The notes: generated by a model from the sequence alone, not told the origin. Counted from the stretch's first letter, positions 52,575 through 62,297 are shown. The stretch: 64,000 nt of DNA from Salinicola endophyticus (GCF_040536835.1 NZ_CP159578.1:3472001-3536000), one strand, 5' to 3'. Program-made: numbers and translations.

Positions 52575-53507
52575 ATGACCCGTCATTCGATCTCGCCGCG
52601 CAAGCTGCTGCCGCTCATCTCGTTCAGCGTGCTGCTGATCGCGACCTTCGCCCTGCAGGAGCGGGCGATGAGCTATCTGGGGTTGAACCTGCTGTTCAAC
52701 CTGACCATCCCCATCGCGCTGGCGACCATCGGCCAGCTGCTGATCATCATGGTCAACGACATCGACCTCTCGGTGGGCGCCTTCGTCAGTCTGGTGGCGT
52801 GCATCGTCTCCACCCTGCTGGTGCAGCACCCCTGGCTCGGCTGGCTGGCGCTGGCCGGCCTGGTGCTCGCCTACGCCGCCTTGGGGGCACTGATCCACCG
52901 CTTCGAGCTACCGGCGATCGTGGTCACCCTGGGCATGTCGTTCATCTGGGGCGGGCTGGCGCTGGTGATCATGCCCGCCCCCGGCGGCACCTCGCCGGAG
53001 TGGCTGCGTGCGCTGATGACGGTCAAGCCGCCGCTGGCCCCCATGGCGGTAGTGGCGGCGCTTTTGATCGCCGCCGCAGCGCATCTGCTGATCATGCGTT
53101 CGGGGATAGGCACTGTACTGCGCGGCCTGGGTGGCAACTCACGCTCGGTGGCCCGCGCCGGCTGGCGCCTGAGCGGGCTCTACGCGCTGACCTACGGCCT
53201 CGCCGGGATCTTCGGCGTGCTCGCCGGGCTCACGCTGGTGGGGCTCTACACCTCGTCCGGGGCCAGCGTCGCCTCCAGTTACACCCTGCTCAGCATCGCC
53301 GGGGTGATTCTCGGCGGCGGCGAGTTCATCGGTGGACGGGTATCGCCGATCGGCGCGGTGCTGGGGGCGCTGACGCTGTCGCTGGCGGGGTCGCTGCTGG
53401 CCTTCATGCACATCTCGCCGGACTGGCAGATCGGCGCTCAAGGGGCGGTGCTGATCCTGGTACTCGCCGCACGCCTGCTGTTCACGCGCCGCGAAGCGCT
53501 GCTCTGA
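52575..53507 (+). CDS. Sugar ABC transporter permease 1
   Basis: A 310-residue inner-membrane permease of the RbsC/AraH family with about eight to ten hydrophobic helices. The family motif IMVNDIDLSVGAFVSLVACI (about 58-77) is followed by LPAIVVTLGMSFIWGGLALVI. The conserved cytoplasmic stretch is LRGLGGNSRSVARAGWRLSG (about 179-198), and GVILGGGEFIGGRVSPIGAVLG is near the end. It starts 1 base after the ATPase stop, with GGAG nearby. Likely partner of the second permease in a heterodimeric channel. Confidence 0.93.
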   Translation: MTRHSISPRKLLPLISFSVLLIATFALQERAMSYLGLNLLFNLTIPIALATIGQLLIIMVNDIDLSVGAFVSLVACIVSTLLVQHPWLGWLALAGLVLAYAALGALIHRFELPAIVVTLGMSFIWGGLALVIMPAPGGTSPEWLRALMTVKPPLAPMAVVAALLIAAAAHLLIMRSGIGTVLRGLGGNSRSVARAGWRLSGLYALTYGLAGIFGVLAGLTLVGLYTSSGASVASSYTLLSIAGVILGGGEFIGGRVSPIGAVLGALTLSLAGSLLAFMHISPDWQIGAQGAVLILVLAARLLFTRREALL

Positions 53508-53551
53508 GACTTCTCTCCACGAGCCCCCTCTCCACTGCAAGGATCGACGCC

Positions 53552-54490
53552 ATGCAAAGCCTGATCTCGCGGCCCTGGCTCTGGGCCTGGCTCGCCGCCA
53601 TCGCGGTCTTCGCTCTCTCCATCGCGCTCTCCGGCGCCTCCCAGGCCGGTGGGCTGCTCTACGCCGCGCTCTCGTTCGGCGCCTTCGCCGCGATCGTCGG
53701 CATCGGCCAGATGCTGGTGATCACCCTGGGGCCGGGCAATATCGACCTCTCGATCCCCGCAGTCATGACCCTGGCCGGCACCCTGGCACTCAAGGCCATG
53801 GGCGGCGCCCCCGGTACCGCGCTGCTGGGGCTGGGCGTCGCCCTGCTGGTGGGCCTGGGCTGCGGCGCGGCCAACTTCACGCTGATCCGGCTGCTGCGTC
53901 TGCCGCCGATCATCGCCACCCTCGCCGCCTCGCTGCTCTATCAGTCGCTGGCGATCTGGTCCAACCGCGGCCTGCGTATCAAGCCGCCGGCGGCGCTGGC
54001 CGACTTCGCCACCGGGCGCACCCTCGGCGTGCCCAACGTGGCGCTGATCGGCGTGCTCCTGGCGCTGGTCGTGTGGTGGCTGCTGGAGCGCGGGCTGTGG
54101 GGGCGCTGGCTGCTCGCCACCGGCCAGAATCCGCGCGCGGCAAGACTCGCCGGGGTGCCGGTGGAACGCGTGCGTGCCAGTGCCTATCTCAGCGTGGCCC
54201 TGCTGGCCGGGCTCACCGGCTATCTGCTGGCGAGCTTCTCCGGCGGCGCTGCGCTAAACATGGGGCAGCAGTATCTGCTGCTGTCGATCGCCGTGGTGGT
54301 GATCGGCGGCACCTCGATCGCCGGCGGCTTCTCCAACGTGCCCGGGGTGTGGGGCGCGGCCCTGTTCATGTTCCTGGTGGTGTCGATGCTCAACGCCTAC
54401 GGCTTCGACGCCGGCGCGCGCATGATGCTGACCGGCATGATCATCATCGGTATCGTGATCGCCGCCAACGCCCGGAGACGCCGCACATGA
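53552..54490 (+). CDS. Sugar ABC transporter permease 2
   Basis: A 312-residue permease of the same family with about nine to ten membrane helices. The DLSIPAVM motif (MLVITLGPGNIDLSIPAVMT, about 52-71) corresponds to DLSVGA of permease 1. The cytoplasmic loop LLATGQNPRAARLAGVPVER and IAVVVIGGTSIAGGFSNVPG are present. Having two distinct permease genes implies a heterodimer rather than the RbsC homodimer. Its TGA overlaps the start of the lactonase gene as ATGA. The start at 53552 avoids a spurious upstream extension. Confidence 0.93.
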   Translation: MQSLISRPWLWAWLAAIAVFALSIALSGASQAGGLLYAALSFGAFAAIVGIGQMLVITLGPGNIDLSIPAVMTLAGTLALKAMGGAPGTALLGLGVALLVGLGCGAANFTLIRLLRLPPIIATLAASLLYQSLAIWSNRGLRIKPPAALADFATGRTLGVPNVALIGVLLALVVWWLLERGLWGRWLLATGQNPRAARLAGVPVERVRASAYLSVALLAGLTGYLLASFSGGAALNMGQQYLLLSIAVVVIGGTSIAGGFSNVPGVWGAALFMFLVVSMLNAYGFDAGARMMLTGMIIIGIVIAANARRRRT

Positions 54491-55422
54491 TCCCCACCCC
54501 TGAGCATCTCGACAGCCACGACCCGCGCTTCGCGCGGCTGGTTCACCCCATGGCACCGTTGACCCGGCTAGCCACAGGCTTCACCTGGACCGAGGGGCCG
54601 GTATGGTTCGGTGACCATCAGTGCCTGCTGTTCTCGGATATCCCCAGCCAGCGCCTGCTGCGCTGGTCGGCACGCGACGGTATCACCACCTTCCGCGAGC
54701 GCACCGGCTTCAACAACGGCAATACCCGCGACAACTTGGGGCGCCTGGTGAGCTGCCGCCACGGTAGCCGCGACCTGGTGCGCACCGAGCCCGACGGGCG
54801 TATTCAGGTGCTCGCCTCGCACTACGCCGGCGGGCGGCTCAACTCGCCCAACGACGTGGTGGTGAGCCGCGACGGGGCGATCTGGTTCACCGACCCCACC
54901 TACGGGCTGATCTCCAACTTCGAGGGCTACCGCGCCGACCCCGAGCAGCCCGCGCGCCACGTCTTCCGGCTCGACCCCGAGGATGGCAGCCTGAGCGCGG
55001 TGGCCAGCGACTTCGCCCAGCCCAATGGGCTCTGTTTCTCCCCCGACGAGCGCCTGCTCTACGTGGCCGAGAGCGGCGCCACCCATGATTCGACGGTCGC
55101 CCCGGTGATCCGTCGCTTCCGGGTGAACGGCAAGACGCTCGAAGACGACGGCATCTTCGCCGAGATCGGCGCCGGAGTGCCCGATGGCATGCGCGTGGAC
55201 CGCGAGGGCAACCTGTGGTCGTCGGCGGCCGACGGGGTCCACTGTTTCGCCCCCGACGGCACCCTGCTGGGGCGTATCCTGGTTCCCGAGACGGTCTCCA
55301 ACCTGTGCTTCGGCGGCAGCGACGGTCAGCGTCTCTACATCACCGCGACCACCTCGCTCTACAGCCTGTTCGTCGACGTCCAGGGCGCCGAGTGGTGGAC
55401 CCGGTGCCAGCGCGAGGCGTGA
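54487..55422 (+). CDS. SMP-30/gluconolactonase family protein
   Basis: A 311-residue six-bladed beta-propeller lactonase. Metal-binding positions are visible: Glu in FTWTEGPVWFGDHQCLLFSD (about 32-51), Asn in RLNSPNDVVVSRDGAIWFTD (about 119-138), Asn in FAQPNGLCFSPDERLLYVAE, and Asp in VPDGMRVDREGNLW. There is no signal peptide, so it acts in the cytoplasm. It overlaps the permease gene by 4 bases and ends the operon. A lactonase with a sugar transporter suggests that the imported sugar is oxidised to a lactone first, but no dehydrogenase gene lies in the operon. Confidence 0.92.
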   Translation: MIPTPEHLDSHDPRFARLVHPMAPLTRLATGFTWTEGPVWFGDHQCLLFSDIPSQRLLRWSARDGITTFRERTGFNNGNTRDNLGRLVSCRHGSRDLVRTEPDGRIQVLASHYAGGRLNSPNDVVVSRDGAIWFTDPTYGLISNFEGYRADPEQPARHVFRLDPEDGSLSAVASDFAQPNGLCFSPDERLLYVAESGATHDSTVAPVIRRFRVNGKTLEDDGIFAEIGAGVPDGMRVDREGNLWSSAADGVHCFAPDGTLLGRILVPETVSNLCFGGSDGQRLYITATTSLYSLFVDVQGAEWWTRCQREA

Positions 55423-55525
55423 CCCGCGAGACGCGACGCCCCCGCGGCGGCGAGGCGCTGTCGGGCCCGCCGCCGATCCCTTAGACTTGGCGACCGGACA
55501 TCGCGGCCAAGACCGCGCCGGCTCA

Positions 55526-55669
55526 GGAAACGCTGCATAAATGCCTGCGCGAGCGAATCGCTGCGTTGCGTGGTACTCGAACACTCACCTAACCCCATGT
55601 TATGTCTCGTGTTCTGTGTTCCATGCGCCTTGCGCTTCATCTCGCTCGTCGATTTATTCAGCGTTTCCC
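55526..55669. repeat. Family B inverted-repeat element, copy 2 (opposite orientation)
   Basis: About 144 bases, the reverse complement of the element at 41517-41659. It opens GGAAACGCTGCATAAAT and closes ATTTATTCAGCGTTTCC, near-perfect 17-bp terminal inverted repeats with one mismatch. It lies between the lactonase gene and the TM2 gene and ends about 40 bases before the latter, so its outward sequence may form part of the TM2 gene's 5' region. The remaining gap sequence 55423-55525 shows nothing I can name. Confidence 0.85.
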
Positions 55670-55708
55670 TCAAGTTCATCCATAGGGAACATCAATAGGA
55701 AACCCCGC

Positions 55709-56047
55709 ATGACCCAAGACGTCGACACCCGGCCACAGCCGCTCTCCGCCGGCATGATCTACTGCCACGGCTGTGGCAAACCGATCCACGAGAGCGCCCG
55801 GAGCTGCCCTAACTGCGGCGCCGTCGCGCGCGGCGCCAGGAGCGGGCGCAGCAAGTGGAGCGCGGCGATCCTCGCCTTCTTCCTCGGCGGTTTCGGCGTG
55901 CATCGCTTCTACCTGGGTCAGCCGATCGTCGGCCTGATCTATCTGCTGTTCTGCTGGACCCTGGTGCCGGCGCTGATCGCCTTCTTCGAGTTCATCTACT
56001 TTCTGGTGATCAGCGAAGAGAAGTTCGACCAGCAGTACAACCGCTGA
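55709..56047 (+). CDS. Zinc-ribbon and TM2-domain membrane protein
   Basis: A 112-residue protein. An N-terminal zinc ribbon (YCHGCGKPIHESARSCPNCG, about 18-37) is followed by a basic linker and a TM2 domain, two membrane helices joined by the signature GGFGVHRFYLGQPIVGLIYL (about 61-80). Function of bacterial TM2 proteins is not known. AGGAAACCCC is the likely ribosome site. A longer reading frame begins inside the upstream repeat element and is rejected. The next gene is convergent and 320 bases away. Confidence 0.88.
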   Translation: MTQDVDTRPQPLSAGMIYCHGCGKPIHESARSCPNCGAVARGARSGRSKWSAAILAFFLGGFGVHRFYLGQPIVGLIYLLFCWTLVPALIAFFEFIYFLVISEEKFDQQYNR

Positions 56048-56367
56048 CGACGGCAACAGACCGGCAAGAAGCCGCGGGGACGGGGCTTGGAGCCCATCCC
56101 CCCTCTGATGGTGGGCGCCGGGGGCAGGGCAAAGCGAGGGTCCTTTGCCAGGGATGGCAAAGGTAGCGCCCAGGGAGGGGTTCACAGCGCCCTCGCAACG
56201 GTCCGACGCTTCGGGCCCTGCCGCCGGACAAGCCCAACCATCCTGCGGTTGTGAAAGGCGTTCTTGGAGGGATGAAAAACAAACGGCGCGCCCCCGATGG
56301 GACGCGCCGAAGATCGCTTTCGAAGACGCGCCGAAGATCGCTTCGACGAGCCCCCGTATCGCCGGGC
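56048..56367. repeat. Probable interspersed repeat and 23-bp tandem duplication, no gene
   Basis: The 320-base gap between the convergent TM2 and malic-enzyme genes has no credible ORF. It contains a CCTTTGCC-AGGGAT-GGCAAAGG inverted repeat (about 56140-56161) in a structured block. It also holds a near-perfect tandem duplication at 56301-56324 and 56325-56347 (unit GACGCGCCGAAGATCGCTT and following bases). The block has the look of a repeated intergenic element, but only one copy lies in this window. Confidence 0.5.
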
Positions 56368-58050
56368 TCAGATCGAGCGGCGACGGTACTGACGGTAGCG
56401 CGGATACCAGAAGTGGCCGTGGATCGCTTCCCACAGCACCTCGTCGCTGGAGCTGAGCGCGACGCCATCCTGCTGCGCCTGCTTGCCCACGGCGAAGGCG
56501 ATCTGCTGGCTGATCTCGCGGATATCGCCGAGCGCCGGCAGCAGCGCCCCTTCGCCGGTCTTGACGATCGGCGCGCTCTCGGCCAGCGCATTGGAGGCGG
56601 CCATCAGCATGTTGTCGGTGACGCGATTGGCGTTGGCCGCGATCACACCCAGTCCGATCCCCGGGAAGATATAGGAGTTGTTGCACTGGGCGATGGGAAT
56701 CTGGCGCCCGTCGATCTCCACCGGGGCGAACGGGCTGCCGGTTGCGACCATGGCCTGACCGCGGGTCCAGGTGAGCACGTCCTGCGGCGTCGCCTCGACC
56801 TTGGAGGTCGGGTTGGAGAGCGGCATCACTAGCGGGTTCTCGCAGTGGCTGTTGAGCGTGGTGATCACCTCTTCGGTGAATAGTCCGCGCTGCCCCGAGA
56901 CGCCGATCAGGATGGTCGGCTTGGCGTTGCGCACCACGTCGATCAGCGCGCGCGCATCGCCGTCGAAATCGAGCGACTCGGGGGCGTGGGCCAGGCGCCG
57001 CTGGAAGTCGTGCAGGCCATCCATGTCGGTGGTCAGCAGGCCGTTCTTGTCGACCATGAAGATACGCTTGCGCGCCTCGGCCTCGGAAAGTCCCTCGCGG
57101 GTCATCGCCACCACGATCTGCTCGGCGATGCCGCAGCCGGCGGAACCGGCACCGGCGAAGGTGATCACCTGATCGCTGAGCTTGGCGTTCTTGGCCTTGC
57201 ACGACGCCAACAGGGTCGCCACACACACCGACGCGGTGCCCTGGATATCGTCGTTGAAGCAGCACAGCTCGTCGCGGTAGCGCGCCAGCAGCGGCATGGC
57301 GTTGGTCAGCGCGAAGTCCTCGAACTGCAGCAACACGTTGGGCCAGCGGCGCTTGAGCGCTTGCATGAACAGGGTGATGAACTCGGCGTACTCTTCCGCC
57401 GAGACGCGCTCGTGGCGCCAGCCCATGTACATCGGGTCGTCGAGCAGCTTCTGGTTGTTGGTACCCACGTCGAGGGTGATCGGCAGAGTATAGGCCGGGC
57501 TGATACCGCCGCAGGCGGTGTAGAGCGAGAGCTTGCCGATGGGGATACCCATGCCGCCGATGCCCTGGTCGCCGAGACCGAGGATGCGCTCGCCGTCGGT
57601 GACCACGATCACCCGCACCTTGTCCTTGGTCGCACTGCGCAGGATATCGTCCATGCGATGGCGGTCAGGATAGGAGATGAACAGCCCGCGGTGGTTGCGG
57701 TAGATCTTGGAGAACTCCTCGCACGCCTCACCCACCGTCGGGGTGTAGATGATTGGCATCATCTCCTCGAGGTGCTCCTCGAGCAGGCGGAAGAACAGCG
57801 TCTCGTTGTCGTCCTGGATACCGCGCAGATAGATGTGCTTGTCGAGGTTGTTCTGGCACAGCGAGTACTGACGGTAGGCGCGCTCGACCTGCTCCTCGAT
57901 GCTTTCGACGTTCTGCGGCAAGAGCCCCAGCAGATTGAACTCGACCCGCTCTTCGCTGGTGAAGGCGCTTCCCTTGTTGAGCAGCGGCATCTCCAGGAGC
58001 GTCGGGCCGGCATAGGGAATGTAGAGGGGGCGCTTGGCGTGATCGGACAT
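56368..58050 (-). CDS. maeA: NAD-dependent malic enzyme
   Basis: A 560-residue malic enzyme of the large form (E. coli MaeA, 565), converting malate to pyruvate and CO2 with NAD. Family stretches are [20 protein letters not shown] (about 95-114), [20 protein letters not shown] (about 150-169), [20 protein letters not shown] and the nucleotide-binding [19 protein letters not shown] rather than NADP use is inferred from the family. The start [15 protein letters not shown] at 58050 is preferred over a longer GC-rich extension. The 276-base upstream gap holds nothing clear except the terminator of the next gene. Confidence 0.95.
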   Translation of the reverse strand: MSDHAKRPLYIPYAGPTLLEMPLLNKGSAFTSEERVEFNLLGLLPQNVESIEEQVERAYRQYSLCQNNLDKHIYLRGIQDDNETLFFRLLEEHLEEMMPIIYTPTVGEACEEFSKIYRNHRGLFISYPDRHRMDDILRSATKDKVRVIVVTDGERILGLGDQGIGGMGIPIGKLSLYTACGGISPAYTLPITLDVGTNNQKLLDDPMYMGWRHERVSAEEYAEFITLFMQALKRRWPNVLLQFEDFALTNAMPLLARYRDELCCFNDDIQGTASVCVATLLASCKAKNAKLSDQVITFAGAGSAGCGIAEQIVVAMTREGLSEAEARKRIFMVDKNGLLTTDMDGLHDFQRRLAHAPESLDFDGDARALIDVVRNAKPTILIGVSGQRGLFTEEVITTLNSHCENPLVMPLSNPTSKVEATPQDVLTWTRGQAMVATGSPFAPVEIDGRQIPIAQCNNSYIFPGIGLGVIAANANRVTDNMLMAASNALAESAPIVKTGEGALLPALGDIREISQQIAFAVGKQAQQDGVALSSSDEVLWEAIHGHFWYPRYRQYRRRSI

Positions 58051-58281
58051 GAATCGGCTCTCGCGATGACCTACGGATGAAAAGCGCTGGCCGGGCCGAA
58101 CTCGCCCCCCGCAACGGGGCCAGACCGGGAGTGGCGCGCTGTCGTTATTGCCCCACCGGCGGCGCCTGGCGGGCGGGCAACCGGCCGTGGCCGGTCGAGG
58201 GTCGCCCAGTATGCCACTTGGCGGCGCCAAAGGCATGTATCGGCGCGGCCAGGCGCCCGGAGAGCGCGCCAGCAGGCACGC

Positions 58282-58304
58282 AAAAGCCCCGCCGTGGCGG
58301 GGCT
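58282..58304 (-). terminator. Intrinsic terminator of the YeeE-type gene
   Basis: On the minus strand AGCCCCGCC-ACG-GCGGGGCT is followed by TTTT, 23 bases after the stop codon of the transporter gene. Confidence 0.8.
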
Positions 58305-58326
58305 TGGTGGTGCTCAGCGAGCGTGC

Positions 58327-59541
58327 TCAGCAGCTGGCAGCGACCGGCCTGGCCTGGCCAGGGAAGAACAGCGGACGCAGGCGCACGCCGAGCATGTTGC
58401 CGGCGAAGGCGGCCACCAGCCATAGCCAGCCGTGCAGGCTGCCGGAGGCGATGCCGCTGAAGTAGGCGCCGATGTTGCAGCCGAAGGCGAGCCGCGCGCC
58501 GTAGCCCAGCAGCAGCCCGCCAATGATGGCGGCAGCAACCGAGCGCAGCGGAATACGCAGGCTCGGAGCGAAGCGCCCGGCCAGCGTCGCCGCCAGGCCG
58601 GCTCCGAGGATGATGCCGAGGTTCATCACCGTGGTGATGTCGCTGAAGACGCTGCTGTCGAGCGAGGCTGCGCGCGCGGGATTCTGCCAGTAGCCCCAAG
58701 CGGTGACATCGCCGCCCACGGCCTGGAACGCCTTGGCGCCCCACAGCGCGAACGCCGAGGTGATCCCCCAGGGGCGCCCGGCCAGCGCCAGGGTCAGATA
58801 GTTGAGCAGCGCCAGGCCGATGGCGCCGGCCAGGATCGGCCATGGCCCGGTGAGCCAGCGCGCGCCGCCGTGGGGCACCCGCGGCGCCTGCTCGAGCTGA
58901 CCGTGGCGGCGTTTCTCCATCACCACGGTCAGGCCTGCGATCGCCGCGAACAGAGCGAGACTCACGCCGATGCCGCCGCCGGTGCCGAACAGATCGATCA
59001 TCGAGGTGGGCTGGAATGCCGGCAGGCTCTGCCACCAGGCGAAATGCGCCGTGCCGATCACCGAGCCGACGATGAAGAAGGCGAGCGTGATCAGCATGCG
59101 CGCGTTGCCACCGCCGACGGTGAACAGCGTGCCCGAGGCGCAGCCGCCGCCGAGCTGCATGCCGACGCCGAAGAGAAAGGCGCCGACGATCACCGAGATC
59201 CCGATCGGCGAGACGAAGCCCCGCACCGGCTCGCCGAAGAGCGTGCCCGCCCCCAGCGCCGGGAGGAACAGCACCACCGCCAGTGCCAGCATGACCATCT
59301 GGGCGCGCAGACCGCGGCCGCGGCGCTCGGTGATGAACACCCGCCACGCCGAGGTGAAGCCGAAGGAGGCATGGTAGAGCACGATACCCAGGGCGCCGCC
59401 GATCAGCATCAGCCAGCCCTGGCGGCCGCCGACGAAGAGCCCCACGGCGAGCGCGCCGAGCACCAGTAACAGGGCGGCGAGCCACGCCCTGGGCGAGAGC
59501 CGCCCCAGGCCGGGCGGCGCGGTTTGTGTCAAGGTAGTCAT
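58327..59541 (-). CDS. YeeE/YedE-family sulfur-compound transporter
   Basis: A 404-residue polytopic membrane protein with about eleven to twelve hydrophobic segments in two related halves. The family's cysteine motifs are present: MQLGGGCASGTLFTVGGGNA (first half, about 129-148) and GARLAFGCNIGAYFSG (second half, about 356-371). These cysteines line the thiosulfate pathway in the TsuA (YeeE) structure. The final residue is a cysteine (PVAASC). Thiosulfate import is the best guess; other small sulfur compounds are possible. It has its own terminator and an AT-rich upstream region with an inverted repeat. Confidence 0.85.
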   Translation of the reverse strand: MTTLTQTAPPGLGRLSPRAWLAALLLVLGALAVGLFVGGRQGWLMLIGGALGIVLYHASFGFTSAWRVFITERRGRGLRAQMVMLALAVVLFLPALGAGTLFGEPVRGFVSPIGISVIVGAFLFGVGMQLGGGCASGTLFTVGGGNARMLITLAFFIVGSVIGTAHFAWWQSLPAFQPTSMIDLFGTGGGIGVSLALFAAIAGLTVVMEKRRHGQLEQAPRVPHGGARWLTGPWPILAGAIGLALLNYLTLALAGRPWGITSAFALWGAKAFQAVGGDVTAWGYWQNPARAASLDSSVFSDITTVMNLGIILGAGLAATLAGRFAPSLRIPLRSVAAAIIGGLLLGYGARLAFGCNIGAYFSGIASGSLHGWLWLVAAFAGNMLGVRLRPLFFPGQARPVAASC

Positions 59542-59582
59542 AAGCGATATCCCTCTTAGACCGGAATCGAATGGGCGATACC

Positions 59583-59616
59583 TTAGTCTTTTGGTCAGGA
59601 ATTCGAAAACGACTAA
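59583..59616. promoter_or_regulatory. Inverted repeat upstream of the YeeE-type gene
   Basis: TTAGTCTTTT (59583-59592) and AAAACGACTAA (59606-59616) form an interrupted dyad in an AT-rich patch that stands out against GC-rich surroundings, about 40-75 bases upstream of the transporter start. It could bind a regulator, perhaps a sulfur- or redox-responsive one. No regulator gene is adjacent. Confidence 0.4.
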
Positions 59617-59743
59617 ATATTATTTATATAGACGAAAGTGTTATATAGCGTTCCGAGCCAGCGCCAGGCGGCTCCGGCCCAGATAGCCGCGAGCCGGCGC
59701 AGGGCCGGCTCGTCGGGGTGGAGTAGCGGGTGCGGACGGACGC

Positions 59744-60757
59744 CTATTGAAAGCGCCCCAGCCCCACCGCCACTCGCAGCCGCTCCATCAGCGCATTGGC
59801 CTCGGCGCGGGCGCGCTCGGCGCCCTGCTGCAGCACCTGCTCGATGTGCCCGGGGTCGTTCATCAGCGCCTCATAGCGCTCGCGCGGCTCACGCAGGTGC
59901 GCATCGAGGTATTCGAACACCTCGTTCTTGGCCTCGCCCCAGCCGATCCCCTCGGCGTAGCGGCGGCGCATGTCGGCACTCTCCTCCGCGGTGGCGAAGG
60001 CGCTGTAGATCTGGAACAGGGTGCAGGTGTCCGGGTCCTTGGGCTCGCCCGGCTCCAGCGAGTTGGTCTTGATCTTGCGCACCAGCTTCTGCAGCTTCTT
60101 GGCCGAGACGAACAGCGGAATGGTGTTGTCGTAGCTCTTGGACATCTTGCGCCCGTCGAGCCCGCGCAGCACCTCGACCTTCTCGTCGACGATCGCCTCG
60201 GGCAGGGTGAAGTAGTCACCCTTGTAGATATGGTTGAAGCGCCCGGCCATGTCGCGGGCCATCTCGATATGCTGGATCTGGTCGCGCCCCACCGGCACCT
60301 TGTGGGCGTTGAACATCAGGATGTCGGCGGCCATCAGCACCGGATAGCCGAACAGCCCCATGGTGACACCCCGATCTGGGTCGGGAATACCGCCCTCTTC
60401 GTTCTCCGCCACCGCCGCCTTGTAGGCGTGGGAGCGGTTCATCAGCCCCTTGGCGCAGACGCAGGAGAGCAGCCAGGCGAGCTCCGGGATCTCGTGGATG
60501 TCGGACTGGCGATAGAAGATCGCGTTATCGGTATCCAGCCCCAGCGCCAGCCAGGTGGCGGCGATCTCGAGCCGCGACTGCTGCACCCGCTGCGGGTCCT
60601 GCGCCTTGATCAGCGCATGCAGGTCGGCGAGGAAATAGTAGGACTGGACATCGGGATTCTGGCTCTCGGCGATCGCCGGCTTGATCGCGCCGACATAGTT
60701 GCCCAGATGCGGCGTACCCGTGGTGGTGATGCCGGTAAGAACGCGTCGCTGGCTCAT
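59744..60757 (-). CDS. trpS: Tryptophanyl-tRNA synthetase
   Basis: A 337-residue class I synthetase (E. coli, 334). The HIGH-equivalent is [13 protein letters not shown] (13-25), and KMSKS appears in [20 protein letters not shown] (about 186-205). [20 protein letters not shown] and the C-terminal anticodon-recognition helices are intact. It charges tRNA-Trp. It is transcribed with or after the downstream-strand antiporter gene, 121 bases upstream. Its ends have no obvious intrinsic terminator. Confidence 0.98.
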   Translation of the reverse strand: MSQRRVLTGITTTGTPHLGNYVGAIKPAIAESQNPDVQSYYFLADLHALIKAQDPQRVQQSRLEIAATWLALGLDTDNAIFYRQSDIHEIPELAWLLSCVCAKGLMNRSHAYKAAVAENEEGGIPDPDRGVTMGLFGYPVLMAADILMFNAHKVPVGRDQIQHIEMARDMAGRFNHIYKGDYFTLPEAIVDEKVEVLRGLDGRKMSKSYDNTIPLFVSAKKLQKLVRKIKTNSLEPGEPKDPDTCTLFQIYSAFATAEESADMRRRYAEGIGWGEAKNEVFEYLDAHLREPRERYEALMNDPGHIEQVLQQGAERARAEANALMERLRVAVGLGRFQ

Positions 60758-60878
60758 GAACTCTTCGATCGATGGGAGAGTGGACGGGAAATGGCGAATG
60801 GCGGCAGTTTACCTTGCCGCCCGTGCCTTAGCGAACCCGCCTCGCCGTGCCCCCGCCGAGGCGCGGGCAGGCCAGGAC

Positions 60879-62297
60879 TCAACCGATATCGACCAGGGTC
60901 ACGCCCACCAGCAGATAGATCGCCAGCGATACCAGCGCCACCGCCAGCGCATAAGGAATCTGGGTGCGCACATGGTCCATGTGGTCGCAGGCGGAGCCGG
61001 TCGAAGCGAGCACCGTGGTGTCCGACAGCGGCGAGCAGTGGTCGCCGAACACCCCGCCGCCGGCCACCGCGGCGATGGTGGCGTAGACCAGCGGCGTCAG
61101 CGTATCGCCGGTGAAGACGAAGGCCACCGGCACCGAGATCGGCATCATGATCGCGAAGGTGCCCCAGGAAGAGCCGGTGGCGAAGGCGATCAGCGCCGCC
61201 AGCAGGAAGGTGATCGCCGGCAGCAGCGTCGGCGAGAGCCAGTCGCGGCTGATCTCGACGATATATCCGGCGGTCCCCATCTCCTTGGAGAGCTGATTGA
61301 GCGAGTAGGCCAGGGCCAGGATCAGAATCGCCGGCATCACCCCTTTCATGCCGGCGGTGGCGGTCTTCATGATGTCGTTGAGCGGGATCCCCTGCAGCCG
61401 CATGATCACGCCCAGCACTACCGCTGCGGCGAGGAACGCCTCCATCGTCTTGGCCGAGCCCATGATCACGAAGGTGCTCACGGCGACGCCGATCACGATC
61501 AGTACCGGTAGCACGAAGTTGAGAAACAGATTGGTGCGCACGCCCTCGAACGGCTGCAGGTCGGTCAGCTCCTCGCCGAGCAGCGGGTCGGCGCCGTCGC
61601 GGAACACCTTGCCCTCGTTCTGGGCACGGGCTTCGGCGCGCTTGAGCGGGCCGAACAGCGGCACCACGCCGACGATCACCAGCCCCACCACCAGCACCGA
61701 GAGCCAGGCGTAGAGATTGAACGGCACCGCGTAGACGAACGCCTGCATGGCCTCCCCTGCGGTATCGATCGGGCCCATGCCGATCAAGAGCCCGGAGATG
61801 AATACCGCCCAGCCGGTGATCGGCACCAGCACGCTGACCGGCGCCGAGGTGGAGTCGGCGATATAGGCCAGCTTCTCGCGCGAGACGCGGTAGCGGTCGG
61901 TGAGCCCGCGCAGGGTGGAGCCGACGAACAGCGGGCTGAAATAGTCGCTGAAGAACACGAACATGCCCATGAACCAGCCCACCAGCTGGACCCGCACCCG
62001 CGACAGCGCGCGCGCCTCGACCCAGGCGGTGAAGTTGCGGATCGCCCCGGTGCGCTGGAAGAAGGCGATCACGGTACCGATGAACAGCTCCAGCAGCAGG
62101 ATCCACGAGAAGTCCGTGGTCCCCAGCGAGGTCTTCAGCAGGGTGGGAAAGCCCATTGGCCCCTGCCCCATGATCGACACGCCGACCACGCAGGCCACCG
62201 CCAGCGAGAACACGGTGTTACGGGTGGCGAAGGCCAGGACGATGGCAAGACAAGCGGGCAGCAGCGAGAGCAGCCCATAGTGCATTTGCGGATCCAT
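60879..62297 (-). CDS. NhaC-family Na+/H+ (or ion-coupled) antiporter
   Basis: A 472-residue membrane protein with about eleven to twelve hydrophobic helices. Family motifs are FVFFSDYFSPLFVGSTLRGL (about 113-132), the STSAPVSVLVPITGWAVFIS stretch, ATGSSWGTFAIMMPISVPVA and the NhaC hallmark GDHCSPLSDTTVLASTGSAC (about 422-441). NhaC-type proteins exchange Na+ with H+ or with organic substrates such as malate/lactate or amino acids. AAGGAG precedes the start. The neighbouring oxidase gene upstream on the same strand, 173 bases away, favours a role in uptake of an amine or amino acid, but this is inference. Confidence 0.85.
   Translation of the reverse strand: MDPQMHYGLLSLLPACLAIVLAFATRNTVFSLAVACVVGVSIMGQGPMGFPTLLKTSLGTTDFSWILLLELFIGTVIAFFQRTGAIRNFTAWVEARALSRVRVQLVGWFMGMFVFFSDYFSPLFVGSTLRGLTDRYRVSREKLAYIADSTSAPVSVLVPITGWAVFISGLLIGMGPIDTAGEAMQAFVYAVPFNLYAWLSVLVVGLVIVGVVPLFGPLKRAEARAQNEGKVFRDGADPLLGEELTDLQPFEGVRTNLFLNFVLPVLIVIGVAVSTFVIMGSAKTMEAFLAAAVVLGVIMRLQGIPLNDIMKTATAGMKGVMPAILILALAYSLNQLSKEMGTAGYIVEISRDWLSPTLLPAITFLLAALIAFATGSSWGTFAIMMPISVPVAFVFTGDTLTPLVYATIAAVAGGGVFGDHCSPLSDTTVLASTGSACDHMDHVRTQIPYALAVALVSLAIYLLVGVTLVDIG

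Noticed and set aside
55541..55708. N-terminal extension of the TM2 gene into the repeat element
   Set aside because: The extension is translated repeat sequence, and a better ribosome site precedes ATG 55709.
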